A stretch of 64,000 nt of DNA, taken from NCBI RefSeq assembly GCF_026625985.1, contig NZ_CP113116.1, positions 4,526,001-4,590,000 on the forward strand. The letters are read 5' to 3'. The position numbers and the translations under genes are program-made. This DNA comes from Mycobacterium sp. Aquia_213. Its GTDB lineage: Bacteria > Actinomycetota > Actinomycetes > Mycobacteriales > Mycobacteriaceae. Under the pieces are notes generated by a model. That model made no database searches. It was given only the letters and a program-made list of their open reading frames with translations, and was not told the DNA's origin. This document shows, one piece after another, positions 17,421 through 25,533 of this stretch (the first letter of the stretch is position 1; every line of letters begins with the position of its first letter).

Positions 17421-18361
17421 CCGCGGGACTGGTAAAGCACTGGCAGGACTCGGGAAAACTTGAGTTGCCGCTGCCCGCATCGGGACGCACCGCGGAACGC
17501 TGGCAACAATTGGCATTGCTGGCCGCAGACGACATCGTCGCGGCCCGAATCGCCGAGGCGCACGTCGACGCCGTCGCCATACTCAACGAACTGGGCGGCA
17601 AACCCCCGGACTCGGACCAGCTGTGGGGTGTGTGGGCAGCTGAGTCCCCGGACGCGGTGCTGCGAGCCACCGATGTCGGCGGCGGCGCCTTCACCCTGAG
17701 TGGCACCAAGGCGTGGTGCTCAGGGGCCGGGTTCTGCACACATGCTCTCGTCACTGCCCGGCTGGACGACGGAAGCCGGAGCCTGTTTGCGGTGGCGCTC
17801 ACCGAACCTGGCGTCAAACCGTTACCGAGCACGTGGTGGAACGCCGGAATGGCGGGCGCCGACACCCGGCCCGTGCAATTGACCAACGCGCATGCCATCG
17901 CCGTCGGCGATCCCGGTGACTACCTCAATCGGCCCGGGTTCTGGCACGGAGCCATCGGCGTGGCGGCTTGCTGGCTCGGCGGCGCACGTAGGGTTGCCGA
18001 GCCGCTATATCGCTGTGCTGAACGCGAATCCGCGGACGCTCATTCGCTCGCGCACCTCGGCGCCGTCGACGCAGCGCTTTCGGCGGGGGAGGCAATGCTG
18101 AACACCGCTGCGGCCCAAATCGATTCCGATCCGTTCGACCGGTCCGGTACCGCTCAACTACTGGCTCGCCGGGTCCGGGCCATCGTGGAACAGGCGGCCG
18201 ATAAAGCCATCACCCGGACCGGCCGCGCGCTGGGACCGGGACCCTTGTGTCAGGACGGCCGGCATGCACAGCGGGTCGCCGACTTGACCATCTACATCCG
18301 ACAAAGCCACGCCGAACGGGATCTGGCCGAGCTCGGGCAGCTGGCCGGGCGGCGGCGTTGA
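17417..18361 (+). CDS. Acyl-CoA dehydrogenase-like flavoprotein
   Basis: A 314-residue protein related to acyl-CoA dehydrogenases but about 70 residues shorter than usual. The middle-domain signature is present in altered form (GGGAFTLSGTKAWCSGAGFCTHALV, split by two strands), along with the C-terminal helical bundle with RTGRALGPGPLCQDGRHAQRVADL. The N-terminal helical domain is reduced. The GTG at 17417 overlaps the stop of the glycosyltransferase (GTGA). In this cassette it probably oxidises a non-fatty-acid substrate; that is inference from the short length and the context. Confidence 0.85.
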   Translation: MTAGLVKHWQDSGKLELPLPASGRTAERWQQLALLAADDIVAARIAEAHVDAVAILNELGGKPPDSDQLWGVWAAESPDAVLRATDVGGGAFTLSGTKAWCSGAGFCTHALVTARLDDGSRSLFAVALTEPGVKPLPSTWWNAGMAGADTRPVQLTNAHAIAVGDPGDYLNRPGFWHGAIGVAACWLGGARRVAEPLYRCAERESADAHSLAHLGAVDAALSAGEAMLNTAAAQIDSDPFDRSGTAQLLARRVRAIVEQAADKAITRTGRALGPGPLCQDGRHAQRVADLTIYIRQSHAERDLAELGQLAGRRR

Positions 18362-18363
18362 CC

Positions 18364-19134
18364 ATGATGACCGTACCGATGAGCAATTGCGCCAGATTTG
18401 CGGCTCGCCCGCTTACCAGTGGCGGCACGCCGGCGCCGATGTGGATGGCAGCCCTTGATCGGGCACCCCTGCCGGCATTGGATCTTTCCGGGTGCCCCGG
18501 CCTGGTCGTTGTTGCCGCTCACCCCGACGACGAGACCCTCGGCTTGGGTGCGACGATCGCACAGCTTGGCGCGTCCGGCGTGCAGGTCCAGGTGGTGTCG
18601 GTCAGCGATGGCGGTGCCGCGCAGCCGAACGCGACATCGTCGGGCCAGATTCGTCTGGAAACCACGCGAAGGCATGAATTATGTAGAGCAGCACGTGTTT
18701 TAGGGTTTCCCGCACCGCACTCACTAGGCCTGCCCGACGGCCGGCTGACCGATCACGAGAATGCGATCACCGATTCACTCGTCGATGTACTCGAAGCTGG
18801 CGGGGCACCGCCGTGGTGTGCTGCCAACTGGCGCGGTGACGGGCATCCCGATCACGAAACTGTCGGGCGCGCGGCAGCCGCGGCATGTGAACGCACCGGC
18901 GCCATGCTGCTCGAATTTCCGATCTGGATGTGGCACTGGGCGGATCCCGGTGATTCGGCGGTACCGTGGGACCGCGCCCACGCGATACACGTATCCGATG
19001 GGGCGCTGCTCCGCAAACGCGATGCCGCACGATGCTTTCGGAGCCAATTCGAGGCGAGTCCGGATTCACCACCCGTGCTGCCGCCGTTCGTGTTCCCGCG
19101 ACTGATGGCAGTGGGAGAGGTGGTGTTCCGCTGA
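18364..19134 (+). CDS. PIG-L family deacetylase
   Basis: A 256-residue LmbE/PIG-L zinc deacetylase. The first metal motif is AHPDDE (about residues 53-58), and the second is HPDH in the GDGHPDHETVG segment. Family members remove N-acetyl groups from GlcNAc-type sugars, as MshB does for mycothiol. Gene order (glycosyltransferase, flavoprotein, deacetylase, methyltransferase) suggests that it deacetylates the product of the glycosyltransferase. The ATG at 18364 lies 2 bp after the previous stop; the longer upstream frame is a shadow of the dehydrogenase gene. Confidence 0.9.
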   Translation: MMTVPMSNCARFAARPLTSGGTPAPMWMAALDRAPLPALDLSGCPGLVVVAAHPDDETLGLGATIAQLGASGVQVQVVSVSDGGAAQPNATSSGQIRLETTRRHELCRAARVLGFPAPHSLGLPDGRLTDHENAITDSLVDVLEAGGAPPWCAANWRGDGHPDHETVGRAAAAACERTGAMLLEFPIWMWHWADPGDSAVPWDRAHAIHVSDGALLRKRDAARCFRSQFEASPDSPPVLPPFVFPRLMAVGEVVFR

Positions 19135-19757
19135 GCACCCGGCTACCCGACGCCTATTTCGACCAGCTGTACGCCGCCGCTGAGGATCCGTGGCAGCTGG
19201 CCACCCGATGGTATGAGCAACGCAAGTACGCCATCACCCTGGCTCTGCTGCCAAATCTCCGATACCGGCACGCTTTCGAGCCCGGCTGTTCAATCGCTAC
19301 GCTGACAGCGCAGCTGGCGCTGCGTTGCGACCGGGTGACCGCGGTAGATGTAGTTGATGCGGCGGTGCGTAGTGCCGATGCGCGCCTGCAGGGAGCTGGG
19401 TGCCGGGACCGTGTGACCCTGGCCCGGTCTTCTCTCGATGCGGCTTGGCCACCTGGCCCCTTCGATCTGGTGGTGCTCAGCGAGGTGGCCTATTACCTGG
19501 AAGCGGAGACGCTTGCGGAGGTGCTGCGCCGTGAATGCGCCCGGTTGCCGGCGGGCGCGAATGTGGTTGCCGCACATTGGCGTCACGAGGTGGCCGACTA
19601 TCCGCTCACCGGCGACCAGGCCCACGCCGTTATCGTGAAAACGCCTGGGCTGACATCGATGGGTTGCTACCGGGACCGCGATGTCGTGATCGAGGTGTTC
19701 GTCACCGGTGACGGCCGCTCGGTGGCACAACGCGAAGAGGTACCTGGCGCCGGCTAA
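19131..19757 (+). CDS. SAM-dependent methyltransferase, NodS-like
   Basis: A methyltransferase of about 208 residues. The family N-terminus LPDAYFDQLYAAAEDPW is followed by the SAM-binding FEPGCSIATLT (motif I with Cys in place of Gly), VDVVDAAV (motif II) and FDLVVLSEVAYYL. The conserved N-terminus begins just after a CTG that overlaps the stop of the deacetylase gene, with GGGAGAGG about 10 bp upstream. The only in-frame ATG (19032) lies well inside the deacetylase gene. I place the start at the CTG but consider it uncertain. It is the last gene of the cassette. Confidence 0.82.
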   Translation: MSTRLPDAYFDQLYAAAEDPWQLATRWYEQRKYAITLALLPNLRYRHAFEPGCSIATLTAQLALRCDRVTAVDVVDAAVRSADARLQGAGCRDRVTLARSSLDAAWPPGPFDLVVLSEVAYYLEAETLAEVLRRECARLPAGANVVAAHWRHEVADYPLTGDQAHAVIVKTPGLTSMGCYRDRDVVIEVFVTGDGRSVAQREEVPGAG

Positions 19758-19781
19758 CCGAAAAGTAGCGCACAGCGCGAT

Positions 19782-20084
19782 TCATCTGTCACCGGAAGGC
19801 TTGTCGGGTTCAGCACTCGCAGCGATTCGATGCTGAACCCGCTCAATGTCATACAGGGAGGGCATCTCGTCCGTGACCTGAGTGATCGCCACCCCCACCT
19901 CGACATTGTCGGTCGGCGGACGTTTGCGCGAACTGAACCGCTGCACGATCGCGGTGATCTCTTCGTCGGTCACCCGCGACGGCAGTAGGGCCAGCAATGG
20001 GATGTAGCCAAACGCACGAGCGCGCGTGGGGTAACCGTCACGTAGAAACTTGACGATGCTCGATACCCGATCGCCCAGGCCCAT
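19782..20084 (-). CDS. DUF3349 protein
   Basis: A 100-residue mycobacterial protein of the DUF3349 family, recognised by IVKFLRDGYPTRA, GYIPLLALLPSRVTDEEI and VEVGVAITQVTDEMP. Structures in this family are small helical bundles without known activity. The ATG at 20084 is used; an in-frame TTG at 20117 with GAGGAG upstream is possible. It converges with the methyltransferase gene and stands alone. Confidence 0.85.
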   Translation of the reverse strand: MGLGDRVSSIVKFLRDGYPTRARAFGYIPLLALLPSRVTDEEITAIVQRFSSRKRPPTDNVEVGVAITQVTDEMPSLYDIERVQHRIAASAEPDKPSGDR

Positions 20085-20188
20085 CTCCCTACCTCGCTCA
20101 TCCCGCCCGACGCTCAAACGCCCGCGCTCCTCGGCAGGGATAACCCGATAGCAGAATTTAAAACCCCCCGGCCGGCAGGTGCCCCCGG

Positions 20189-21436
20189 CTAACCGACGTC
20201 CACCGCGATCTCGCGTGCGGGTTCAATCAGCGCACCGGTTTTCACCAGAGCCTCGATCTCGTCGGCGGTCAGGCCGAGCTCTTTGAGGATCTCTTCGTTG
20301 TGCTCGCCCTGGCGCGCGGGTACCTGGGTGGTCAGGATGCCGTCGTCGCCGCTGAAGTGCCAGGGCGGCGCGGGGATCGTGATGCTGCCGCCGTGCCGGT
20401 CGGAGACTTCTCGGGTGACTCCCCATTCCTTGGCCCACTCGGTTTCGCTGAACTCGGCCATGTCGCGCAGTCGACCGGTGGCGATCTTGGCCTCGTCGAA
20501 CTGCGCATCGAGCGAGTCCATGGAATCGAAGGTATAGATCCAGGTCTGCACGATCGCGTGCAGCGCCTCCAGGTTCTGGCGGCGCAGCTCGGGCGTGCGG
20601 AACCGCGGGTCGTCCGCGAGATCGGGACGCCGCATCGCGTGCAGGTAGAACGGGAAGCTCATACTGCCCACCAGGCTCATCGGCGAAACGAACTGGTGGC
20701 CTTCGGGACTGGTGAAAAACGCGCAGTCGGTGGCGCCCAGGATCGGCGTCTCCTCGCCCAGTTCGACGTCCGAAAGGTCGTAGTGCACTCGCTCGTTGAG
20801 CGACGTGAGCACCGCCGCCATCGCTACGTCGACGTATCGTCCCTCGCCAGTGACCCGCCGATGCTGCAATGCCGCCAGCACTGCGATGGCGGCATGCAGC
20901 CCCGCGTAGATGTCGCCGTGCGACAGCGAGTCCGACCGGCGATCGGCGCCGTCAACACCAAACTGCCGCAACGTGTTCTGGGTGAACCCGACCTCGGCTT
21001 GCACGGTCGGCGCGTAGGCCATGCGGGTTCGCCACGGCCCCGTTTGCCCGTATCCGCTGATGGAGGCGTAGACGACCGCGGGATTGCGCGCCGCCACCGA
21101 CTGATAGTCCAAGCCGAATGAGGCCAGGGCACCCGGGCGGAAGTTCTCGACGATGATGTCGGCGGTATCGCACAGCGCCAGCACCGCTTCGCGAGCCTCG
21201 GGCACATTGAGGTCGATGCTCAGGTTGCGTTTGCCGGCGTTCTGCTGGGCGCAGTAACCGCTGATCTCATCCTGTCGCGGAAACGCGAAGCGACTGATGT
21301 CCCCGCGGGGCGGTTCGATTTTGATCACTTCGGCACCCAGGTCCAGCAGATGCTTGGTGCAGTGCGGACCGGCCAGCACCCGGGTGAAATCGATCACCCG
21401 GACGCCTTCGAGTGGCCCCCCTTGCTTTGAAGTCAT
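20189..21436 (-). CDS. CaiB/BaiF family (class III) CoA-transferase
   Basis: A 415-residue class III CoA-transferase. Typical features are the N-terminal LEGVRVIDFTRVLAGP, the GAEVIKIEPPRGD segment, and NFRPGALASFGLDY with the PAVVYASISGYGQTGP motif. It would move CoA between carboxylic acids, most likely during catabolism of a fatty or aromatic acid. The start at 21436 lies 2 bp behind the stop of the enoyl-CoA hydratase gene, so the two form an operon divergent from a TetR gene that probably regulates them. The substrate is not identifiable. Confidence 0.92.
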   Translation of the reverse strand: MTSKQGGPLEGVRVIDFTRVLAGPHCTKHLLDLGAEVIKIEPPRGDISRFAFPRQDEISGYCAQQNAGKRNLSIDLNVPEAREAVLALCDTADIIVENFRPGALASFGLDYQSVAARNPAVVYASISGYGQTGPWRTRMAYAPTVQAEVGFTQNTLRQFGVDGADRRSDSLSHGDIYAGLHAAIAVLAALQHRRVTGEGRYVDVAMAAVLTSLNERVHYDLSDVELGEETPILGATDCAFFTSPEGHQFVSPMSLVGSMSFPFYLHAMRRPDLADDPRFRTPELRRQNLEALHAIVQTWIYTFDSMDSLDAQFDEAKIATGRLRDMAEFSETEWAKEWGVTREVSDRHGGSITIPAPPWHFSGDDGILTTQVPARQGEHNEEILKELGLTADEIEALVKTGALIEPAREIAVDVG

Positions 21437-21438
21437 GA

Positions 21439-22281
21439 TTACCGTCCCCCGAAACGCGCGGCACCGGGGCCTTCGGCGGCCAGGGATGCCAGCCCGATCT
21501 TCAAGTCCTCGGATTTCCAAATGCCGGACTGCAATTCGTGCATCGCATCGTCGGTCGCCGATACCCCATGCGAGACCGCGTGCGAGACAATCGCTTTGGT
21601 GGACGCGTGCGCGACGGTCGGCCCGTTGGCAAGCTCATGGGCAAGCGCACTGGTTACCGCGGCAAGTTGGTCGTCGGCAACAACGCGGTTGATGATGTTC
21701 CAGCGTTCCAGCGTGCGGGCATCGTAGCGGCGAGCGAGCATTGCCATCTCCTTGGCACGTGCCGCGCCGGCGCGCTCGGTGACCCGTTGGATTCCCCCCA
21801 TCAACGGGTTCAGCCCGATCGATGCCTCGACGTTGCCGATCTTGGCCGACTCGCTGGCGACGATCAGATCGCAGGCAAGTGCCAGCTCCAAGCCGCCGCC
21901 GAGGCAGACACCGTGCACGGCGGCAACGATCGGAATCGGTAGCGAATCGAATTCCCTGAGCAGTTCCACGACTCCGAGCGTGGGGGCCTCGCCGCTCTCG
22001 GCGCTGTCGAAAATTGTCACGTCGGCACCGGCACAGAAATTGCGCAGACTGCTGCGCAGCAGCACGGCACGGGCCCGCTGCTCGGCCGCCCATCGAATTC
22101 CGTCGAGCAAGGCGTCGAACAACGCTGTTCCCAAGAAGTTGTGTGGGGCGTGCTGCATGGTCAGCACGGCGACATGCCCATCCATCTCGCGGGCCACCGG
22201 CGCTGAATCCCGGTCCGGGGCGTGGACCGGCGATATCGCGCCGGCCGGTTGATCCAGGGTCTGTTCGGTCACGGGAATCAC
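21439..22281 (-). CDS. Enoyl-CoA hydratase/isomerase family protein
   Basis: A 280-residue crotonase-fold protein. It has the oxyanion segment NFCAGADVT and the second GGLELALACDL segment with EASIGLNPLMGG (catalytic Glu region). The N-terminal 30 residues before the fold (VAREMDGHVAVLT) are not conserved, so a later start is possible, but the GTG at 22281 directly faces the divergent regulatory region. It is upstream of and coupled to the CoA-transferase gene, which suggests a short acyl-CoA degradation route. Confidence 0.9.
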   Translation of the reverse strand: MIPVTEQTLDQPAGAISPVHAPDRDSAPVAREMDGHVAVLTMQHAPHNFLGTALFDALLDGIRWAAEQRARAVLLRSSLRNFCAGADVTIFDSAESGEAPTLGVVELLREFDSLPIPIVAAVHGVCLGGGLELALACDLIVASESAKIGNVEASIGLNPLMGGIQRVTERAGAARAKEMAMLARRYDARTLERWNIINRVVADDQLAAVTSALAHELANGPTVAHASTKAIVSHAVSHGVSATDDAMHELQSGIWKSEDLKIGLASLAAEGPGAARFGGR

Positions 22282-22303
22282 CCAATTCTTACTATGTCGT
22301 CCG

Positions 22304-22343
22304 TCATACTTATGATGAACCTAACGGTAGAACCACTTGTGGT
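22304..22343. promoter_or_regulatory. Two short palindromes in the divergent TetR control region
   Basis: TCATACTTATGA (22304-22315; 5-bp arms, 2-bp centre) and ACCACTTGTGGT (22332-22343; 5-bp arms) lie in the 93-bp gap between the hydratase gene and the TetR gene. Either may be the operator. The region is clearly AT-richer than its surroundings, as expected for divergent promoters. Confidence 0.5.
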
Positions 22344-22374
22344 AGATCGTCAAGAACTATGTATGATGGGCGAC

Positions 22375-22965
22375 ATGCCAAAGCGAAGTGACAGCAAGGA
22401 GCGGATGATCGCGGCGGCTCGCCGGCTGTTTCGCGAGCACGGCTACTTCGGGACCGCGCTGTCCGACGTCGTGGCCGAGAGCTCGGCACCGCGGGGCTCG
22501 CTGTACTTTCACTTTCCCGGCGGCAAGGAGGAACTCGCCACCGAGGTAGCGCTGCTGCACTCCGCCGACGCCATCGCCCACATCAACCGGGCCGCGGGGA
22601 CCACCGGCACCGCCGCCGAACTGATCGCGGCGTTCCTCGGCCGTCCCCGCGACGAACTCATCGCCAGCGACTACCGCGAAGGCTGCGCCGTCGCCCCCAT
22701 CGTCATCGAATCCACACCGGCCTCGGCGCAGCTCACCGACACCGCCCGGCGTGGCTTCCAGGATCTCATCGCCACGTTGGCCGCACGTCTGAACGAGAAG
22801 GGCATTCCCGAAAGCCAGGCTAGGCAGCTCGCTCTCAATGCCGTCACCGCCATGGAAGGTGCGCTCATTCTCAGCCGGGTACTGCGCAGCCCCGAGCCAT
22901 TCGATGCCGCCATCGCCGAACTCGCCGCCAGCACCGAGGCCGTCGACGGGACACCGGTCCGATGA
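22375..22965 (+). CDS. TetR-family regulator (LmrA/YxaF type)
   Basis: A 196-residue TetR protein with the helix-turn-helix TALSDVVAESSAPRGSLYFHFP (split about residues 25-48; GSLYFHFPGGKEEL is typical of the LmrA/YxaF group) and the C-terminal TetR_C-type ligand domain with DYREGCAVAPIV. The ATG at 22375 is used; ATG 22366 is also possible. It faces the CoA-transferase/hydratase operon and overlaps the lipocalin-like gene by 4 bp. It is the likely repressor of both directions. Confidence 0.9.
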   Translation: MPKRSDSKERMIAAARRLFREHGYFGTALSDVVAESSAPRGSLYFHFPGGKEELATEVALLHSADAIAHINRAAGTTGTAAELIAAFLGRPRDELIASDYREGCAVAPIVIESTPASAQLTDTARRGFQDLIATLAARLNEKGIPESQARQLALNAVTAMEGALILSRVLRSPEPFDAAIAELAASTEAVDGTPVR

Positions 22966-23420
22966 CGACGATTACAACGGCGGATGAGTTGCGCACCAAC
23001 CTGATTGGCGCCTGGACGTTGCAGTCGTACGAAAGCAGCGCGCTGGACGGCTCCGACGTGAGCTACCCGCTGGGCGTGGATGCCCAGGGCTTCATTATGT
23101 ACACCCCGGACGGCTACATGTCGGCCCAGCTGATGCGCGCCGGCCGGGCGCCGTTCGAACGCGACGATCCGCATCACGCGCACGACAATGAGCTCGCCGT
23201 GGCGGCCGGTGGGTATATGAGCTATGCCGGCCCGTTCTCGGTCGTCGAGGACGGCCTGATCGCTCACCATGTCGAAGTCAGCTTGCTGCCCAACTGGATC
23301 GGCGGAATCCAATACCGCACGGCCCAGTTGCGGGACTCCTGCCTGGAACTCGGCCCGCCCGACCCGATCGTGATCAACGGCGCGCCCCGCAGGGCCAAGC
23401 TGGTGTGGCGGCGCACCTAA
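22962..23420 (+). CDS. Lipocalin-like protein
   Basis: A 152-residue protein of the Lipocalin_5 type. It has LIGAWTLQSYES at the N-terminus, QGFIMYTPDGYMSAQLM in the middle and YAGPFSVVEDGLIAHHVEVSLLPNW near residue 100. These proteins have a beta-barrel that can hold small hydrophobic molecules. There is no signal peptide. The ATG overlaps the stop of the TetR gene (ATGA), so the pair is co-expressed, possibly as sensor and binding protein for the same ligand (inference). Confidence 0.85.
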   Translation: MTTITTADELRTNLIGAWTLQSYESSALDGSDVSYPLGVDAQGFIMYTPDGYMSAQLMRAGRAPFERDDPHHAHDNELAVAAGGYMSYAGPFSVVEDGLIAHHVEVSLLPNWIGGIQYRTAQLRDSCLELGPPDPIVINGAPRRAKLVWRRT

Positions 23421-23490
23421 CGGCAGAACTACCGATGGGCTAGGTCCCGGTACTACAGTCTGGGCAGGATCGCAGACGAAGGAGGCCGAG

Positions 23491-24522
23491 ACGAACCCTC
23501 AGGATCCGTTCGGACACAATCCCTTTAGCCCGGAGTCCTTGAGCTACGATCCGCTGGGCCGCGCCCCCTACGCCCCGCCGCCGGTGGGACCGCCGGTCTT
23601 CGTGCCGCCACCGCTGCCGCCGCAGGGCCCGCCCGTCAACACCTTCGCGACGTTGTCGCTGGTGTTCGCGTTCGTATTCGCCCCTGTCGGTGCGATTCTC
23701 GGACATCTGGGCCTCGCGCAGATCCGCCGCACCGGTGAGCTCGGACGTGACCGCGCGCTGCTGGGGCTGTCCCTGTCGTACGGGTTCATCGTGCTCACCG
23801 TCGTCGCGCTGGCCGGGTGGGCCACGCTGTCCACCCTCGCCGTCTATCGGTCCAACCAGGCCGCGGCGCCGGCGACCACCGCCGCCCCTGTCACCACCAG
23901 CGAGTCACCGCCAGTGCCGACGGTCGCTCCGGACGACGTGAGCAAGCTGCTGCCGAAGCTGGATGCCCTCAAAACCATCACCAACGACCAGAACCTGGAG
24001 GCCGGCGAGACGTCGGACCGTCCCGGCAAGTCCACCAAGAACGCCAGCATCGACCGCCCCCAGTGCTGGGGCAGCATGGTCCCCGGGGCGCCCGAGGCCT
24101 ACACCGCCGACGCCATCCAGCGCTACCGCGGGGAATCATTCTCCGACACACAAACCTTGCTGAAGTCGATCCAGATCAGCGAGGTGGTCATCGCGTTTCG
24201 GGATGCGCCCACCGCCCAATCACAAGTCACGAAGCTGGTCGACGATTGGCGCCAATGCGGCGGGTCGCCCGTGACACTGACCGCCCGGGGCGGGCCCACC
24301 TACACGCTGTCGCTCAGTCCTCCCGCCGACGCCGGCAACGGCATCACCACGATGGATTTGGAGCCCAAGGGCTTGAAGGTGCGATTCGTGCGGGCGGCGG
24401 CGGCCAAAGCCAACATTGTCGTCGACCTGTTCGTCGTCAGCCTCGGCACGACCGATGCCAGCGGCCCCCGGCAGATGGCCGTGAGCATCGCCAACTACAT
24501 CCTCAACAAGATCCCCGCCTGA
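23491..24522 (+). CDS. DUF4190 membrane protein with PknH-like extracellular sensor domain
   Basis: The N-terminus is proline-rich (PYAPPPVGPPVF and more). Two DUF4190-type membrane helices follow (about residues 50-110 of the long form), then a Ser/Thr/Pro linker and an extracytoplasmic PknH_C-like sensor domain with cysteines in PQCWGSM and RQCGG. It has no kinase domain. The best ribosome site (GAAGGAGG at 23479) is followed 5 bp later by an ACG codon (23491) in frame and not by ATG; the next usable start is TTG 23539. I place the start at ACG because the reading downstream (NPQDPFGHNPF) is typical for such N-termini. Confidence 0.8.
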   Translation, partial: TNPQDPFGHNPFSPESLSYDPLGRAPYAPPPVGPPVFVPPPLPPQGPPVNTFATLSLVFAFVFAPVGAILGHLGLAQIRRTGELGRDRALLGLSLSYGFIVLTVVALAGWATLSTLAVYRSNQAAAPATTAAPVTTSESPPVPTVAPDDVSKLLPKLDALKTITNDQNLEAGETSDRPGKSTKNASIDRPQCWGSMVPGAPEAYTADAIQRYRGESFSDTQTLLKSIQISEVVIAFRDAPTAQSQVTKLVDDWRQCGGSPVTLTARGGPTYTLSLSPPADAGNGITTMDLEPKGLKVRFVRAAAAKANIVVDLFVVSLGTTDASGPRQMAVSIANYILNKIPA

Positions 24523-24561
24523 CCCCCGCGCGTGCTCACCCGGCCCAGTACGGTGAGCACC

Positions 24562-25533
24562 ATGAAATATCTCGAGGTCGACGGAGTGGGACAGGTCAGC
24601 CGGATCGGGTTGGGCACCTGGCAATTCGGCTCACGCGAATGGGGTTACGGCGACGAGTACGCCGCCGGTGCCGCCCGTGACATCGTGCAGCGCGCTCGCG
24701 CGACGGGCGTGACGCTCTTCGATACCGCCGAGGTTTACGGGCTGGGCAAAAGCGAGCGAATCCTCGGCGAGGCGCTCGGCGACGAGCGTGCCGAGGTTGC
24801 GGTGGCCAGCAAGATCATGCCGGTCGCACCCTTCCCCGCGGTGATCAAGCAGCGCGAACGGGCCAGTGCGCGGCGGCTGCAGCTCGACCGGATCCCGCTC
24901 TACCAGATCCACCAGGCCAACCCGCTGGTTCCCGATTCGGTGATCATGCCGGGCATGCGCGACCTCCTCGACAGCGGCGACATCGGCGCGGCCGGCGTCT
25001 CGAACTATTCGCTGGAGCGGTGGAAAAAAGCCGATGCCGCGCTCGGGCGTCCCGTCATCAGCAATCAGGTCCATTTCTCGCTCGCGTTTCCGAAGGCGCT
25101 CAAGAAGTTGGTGCCGTTCGCCGAACAAGAGAATCGGGTCGTGATCGCGTACAGCCCGTTGGAGCAGGGACTGCTGGGCGGCAAATATGGCGTGGACAAC
25201 CGTCCCGGAGGCGTCCGCGCGATCAATTCACTGTTCGGTACCGAAAACCTGCGCCGCCTCGAGCCGTTGCTGCAGCTGTTGCGCGACGTCGCGAAGGAAG
25301 TCGACGCCAAGCCGGCACAGGTGGCGCTGGCGTGGCTGATCAGCTACCCGGGCGTGGTCGCCATTCCCGGCGCGTCCAGCGTCGAACAGCTCGAGTTCAA
25401 CGTGGCCGCGGGCGACATCGAGCTGCCCATCGCATCGCGTGACGCACTCACCGAGGCGGCGCTGGCGTTTGAGCCGGTCTCGCCGGTTCGCTTCCTGACG
25501 GACCTGGCGCGGGAGAAGCTAGGGCGTCGCTGA
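24562..25533 (+). CDS. Aldo/keto reductase
   Basis: A 323-residue TIM-barrel oxidoreductase. The catalytic tetrad is visible: Asp and Tyr in LFDTAEVYG (about residues 50-56), Lys in VASKIMP (about 88) and His in YQIHQAN. The NADPH site includes IAYSPLEQGLLGG and the late IPGASSVEQLEFN. It belongs to the YghZ/Tas-like group that reduces aldehydes. ATG 24562 starts directly at the first strand. It converges with the SDR gene, with a short 3' overlap (15 bp). Confidence 0.92.
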   Translation: MKYLEVDGVGQVSRIGLGTWQFGSREWGYGDEYAAGAARDIVQRARATGVTLFDTAEVYGLGKSERILGEALGDERAEVAVASKIMPVAPFPAVIKQRERASARRLQLDRIPLYQIHQANPLVPDSVIMPGMRDLLDSGDIGAAGVSNYSLERWKKADAALGRPVISNQVHFSLAFPKALKKLVPFAEQENRVVIAYSPLEQGLLGGKYGVDNRPGGVRAINSLFGTENLRRLEPLLQLLRDVAKEVDAKPAQVALAWLISYPGVVAIPGASSVEQLEFNVAAGDIELPIASRDALTEAALAFEPVSPVRFLTDLAREKLGRR

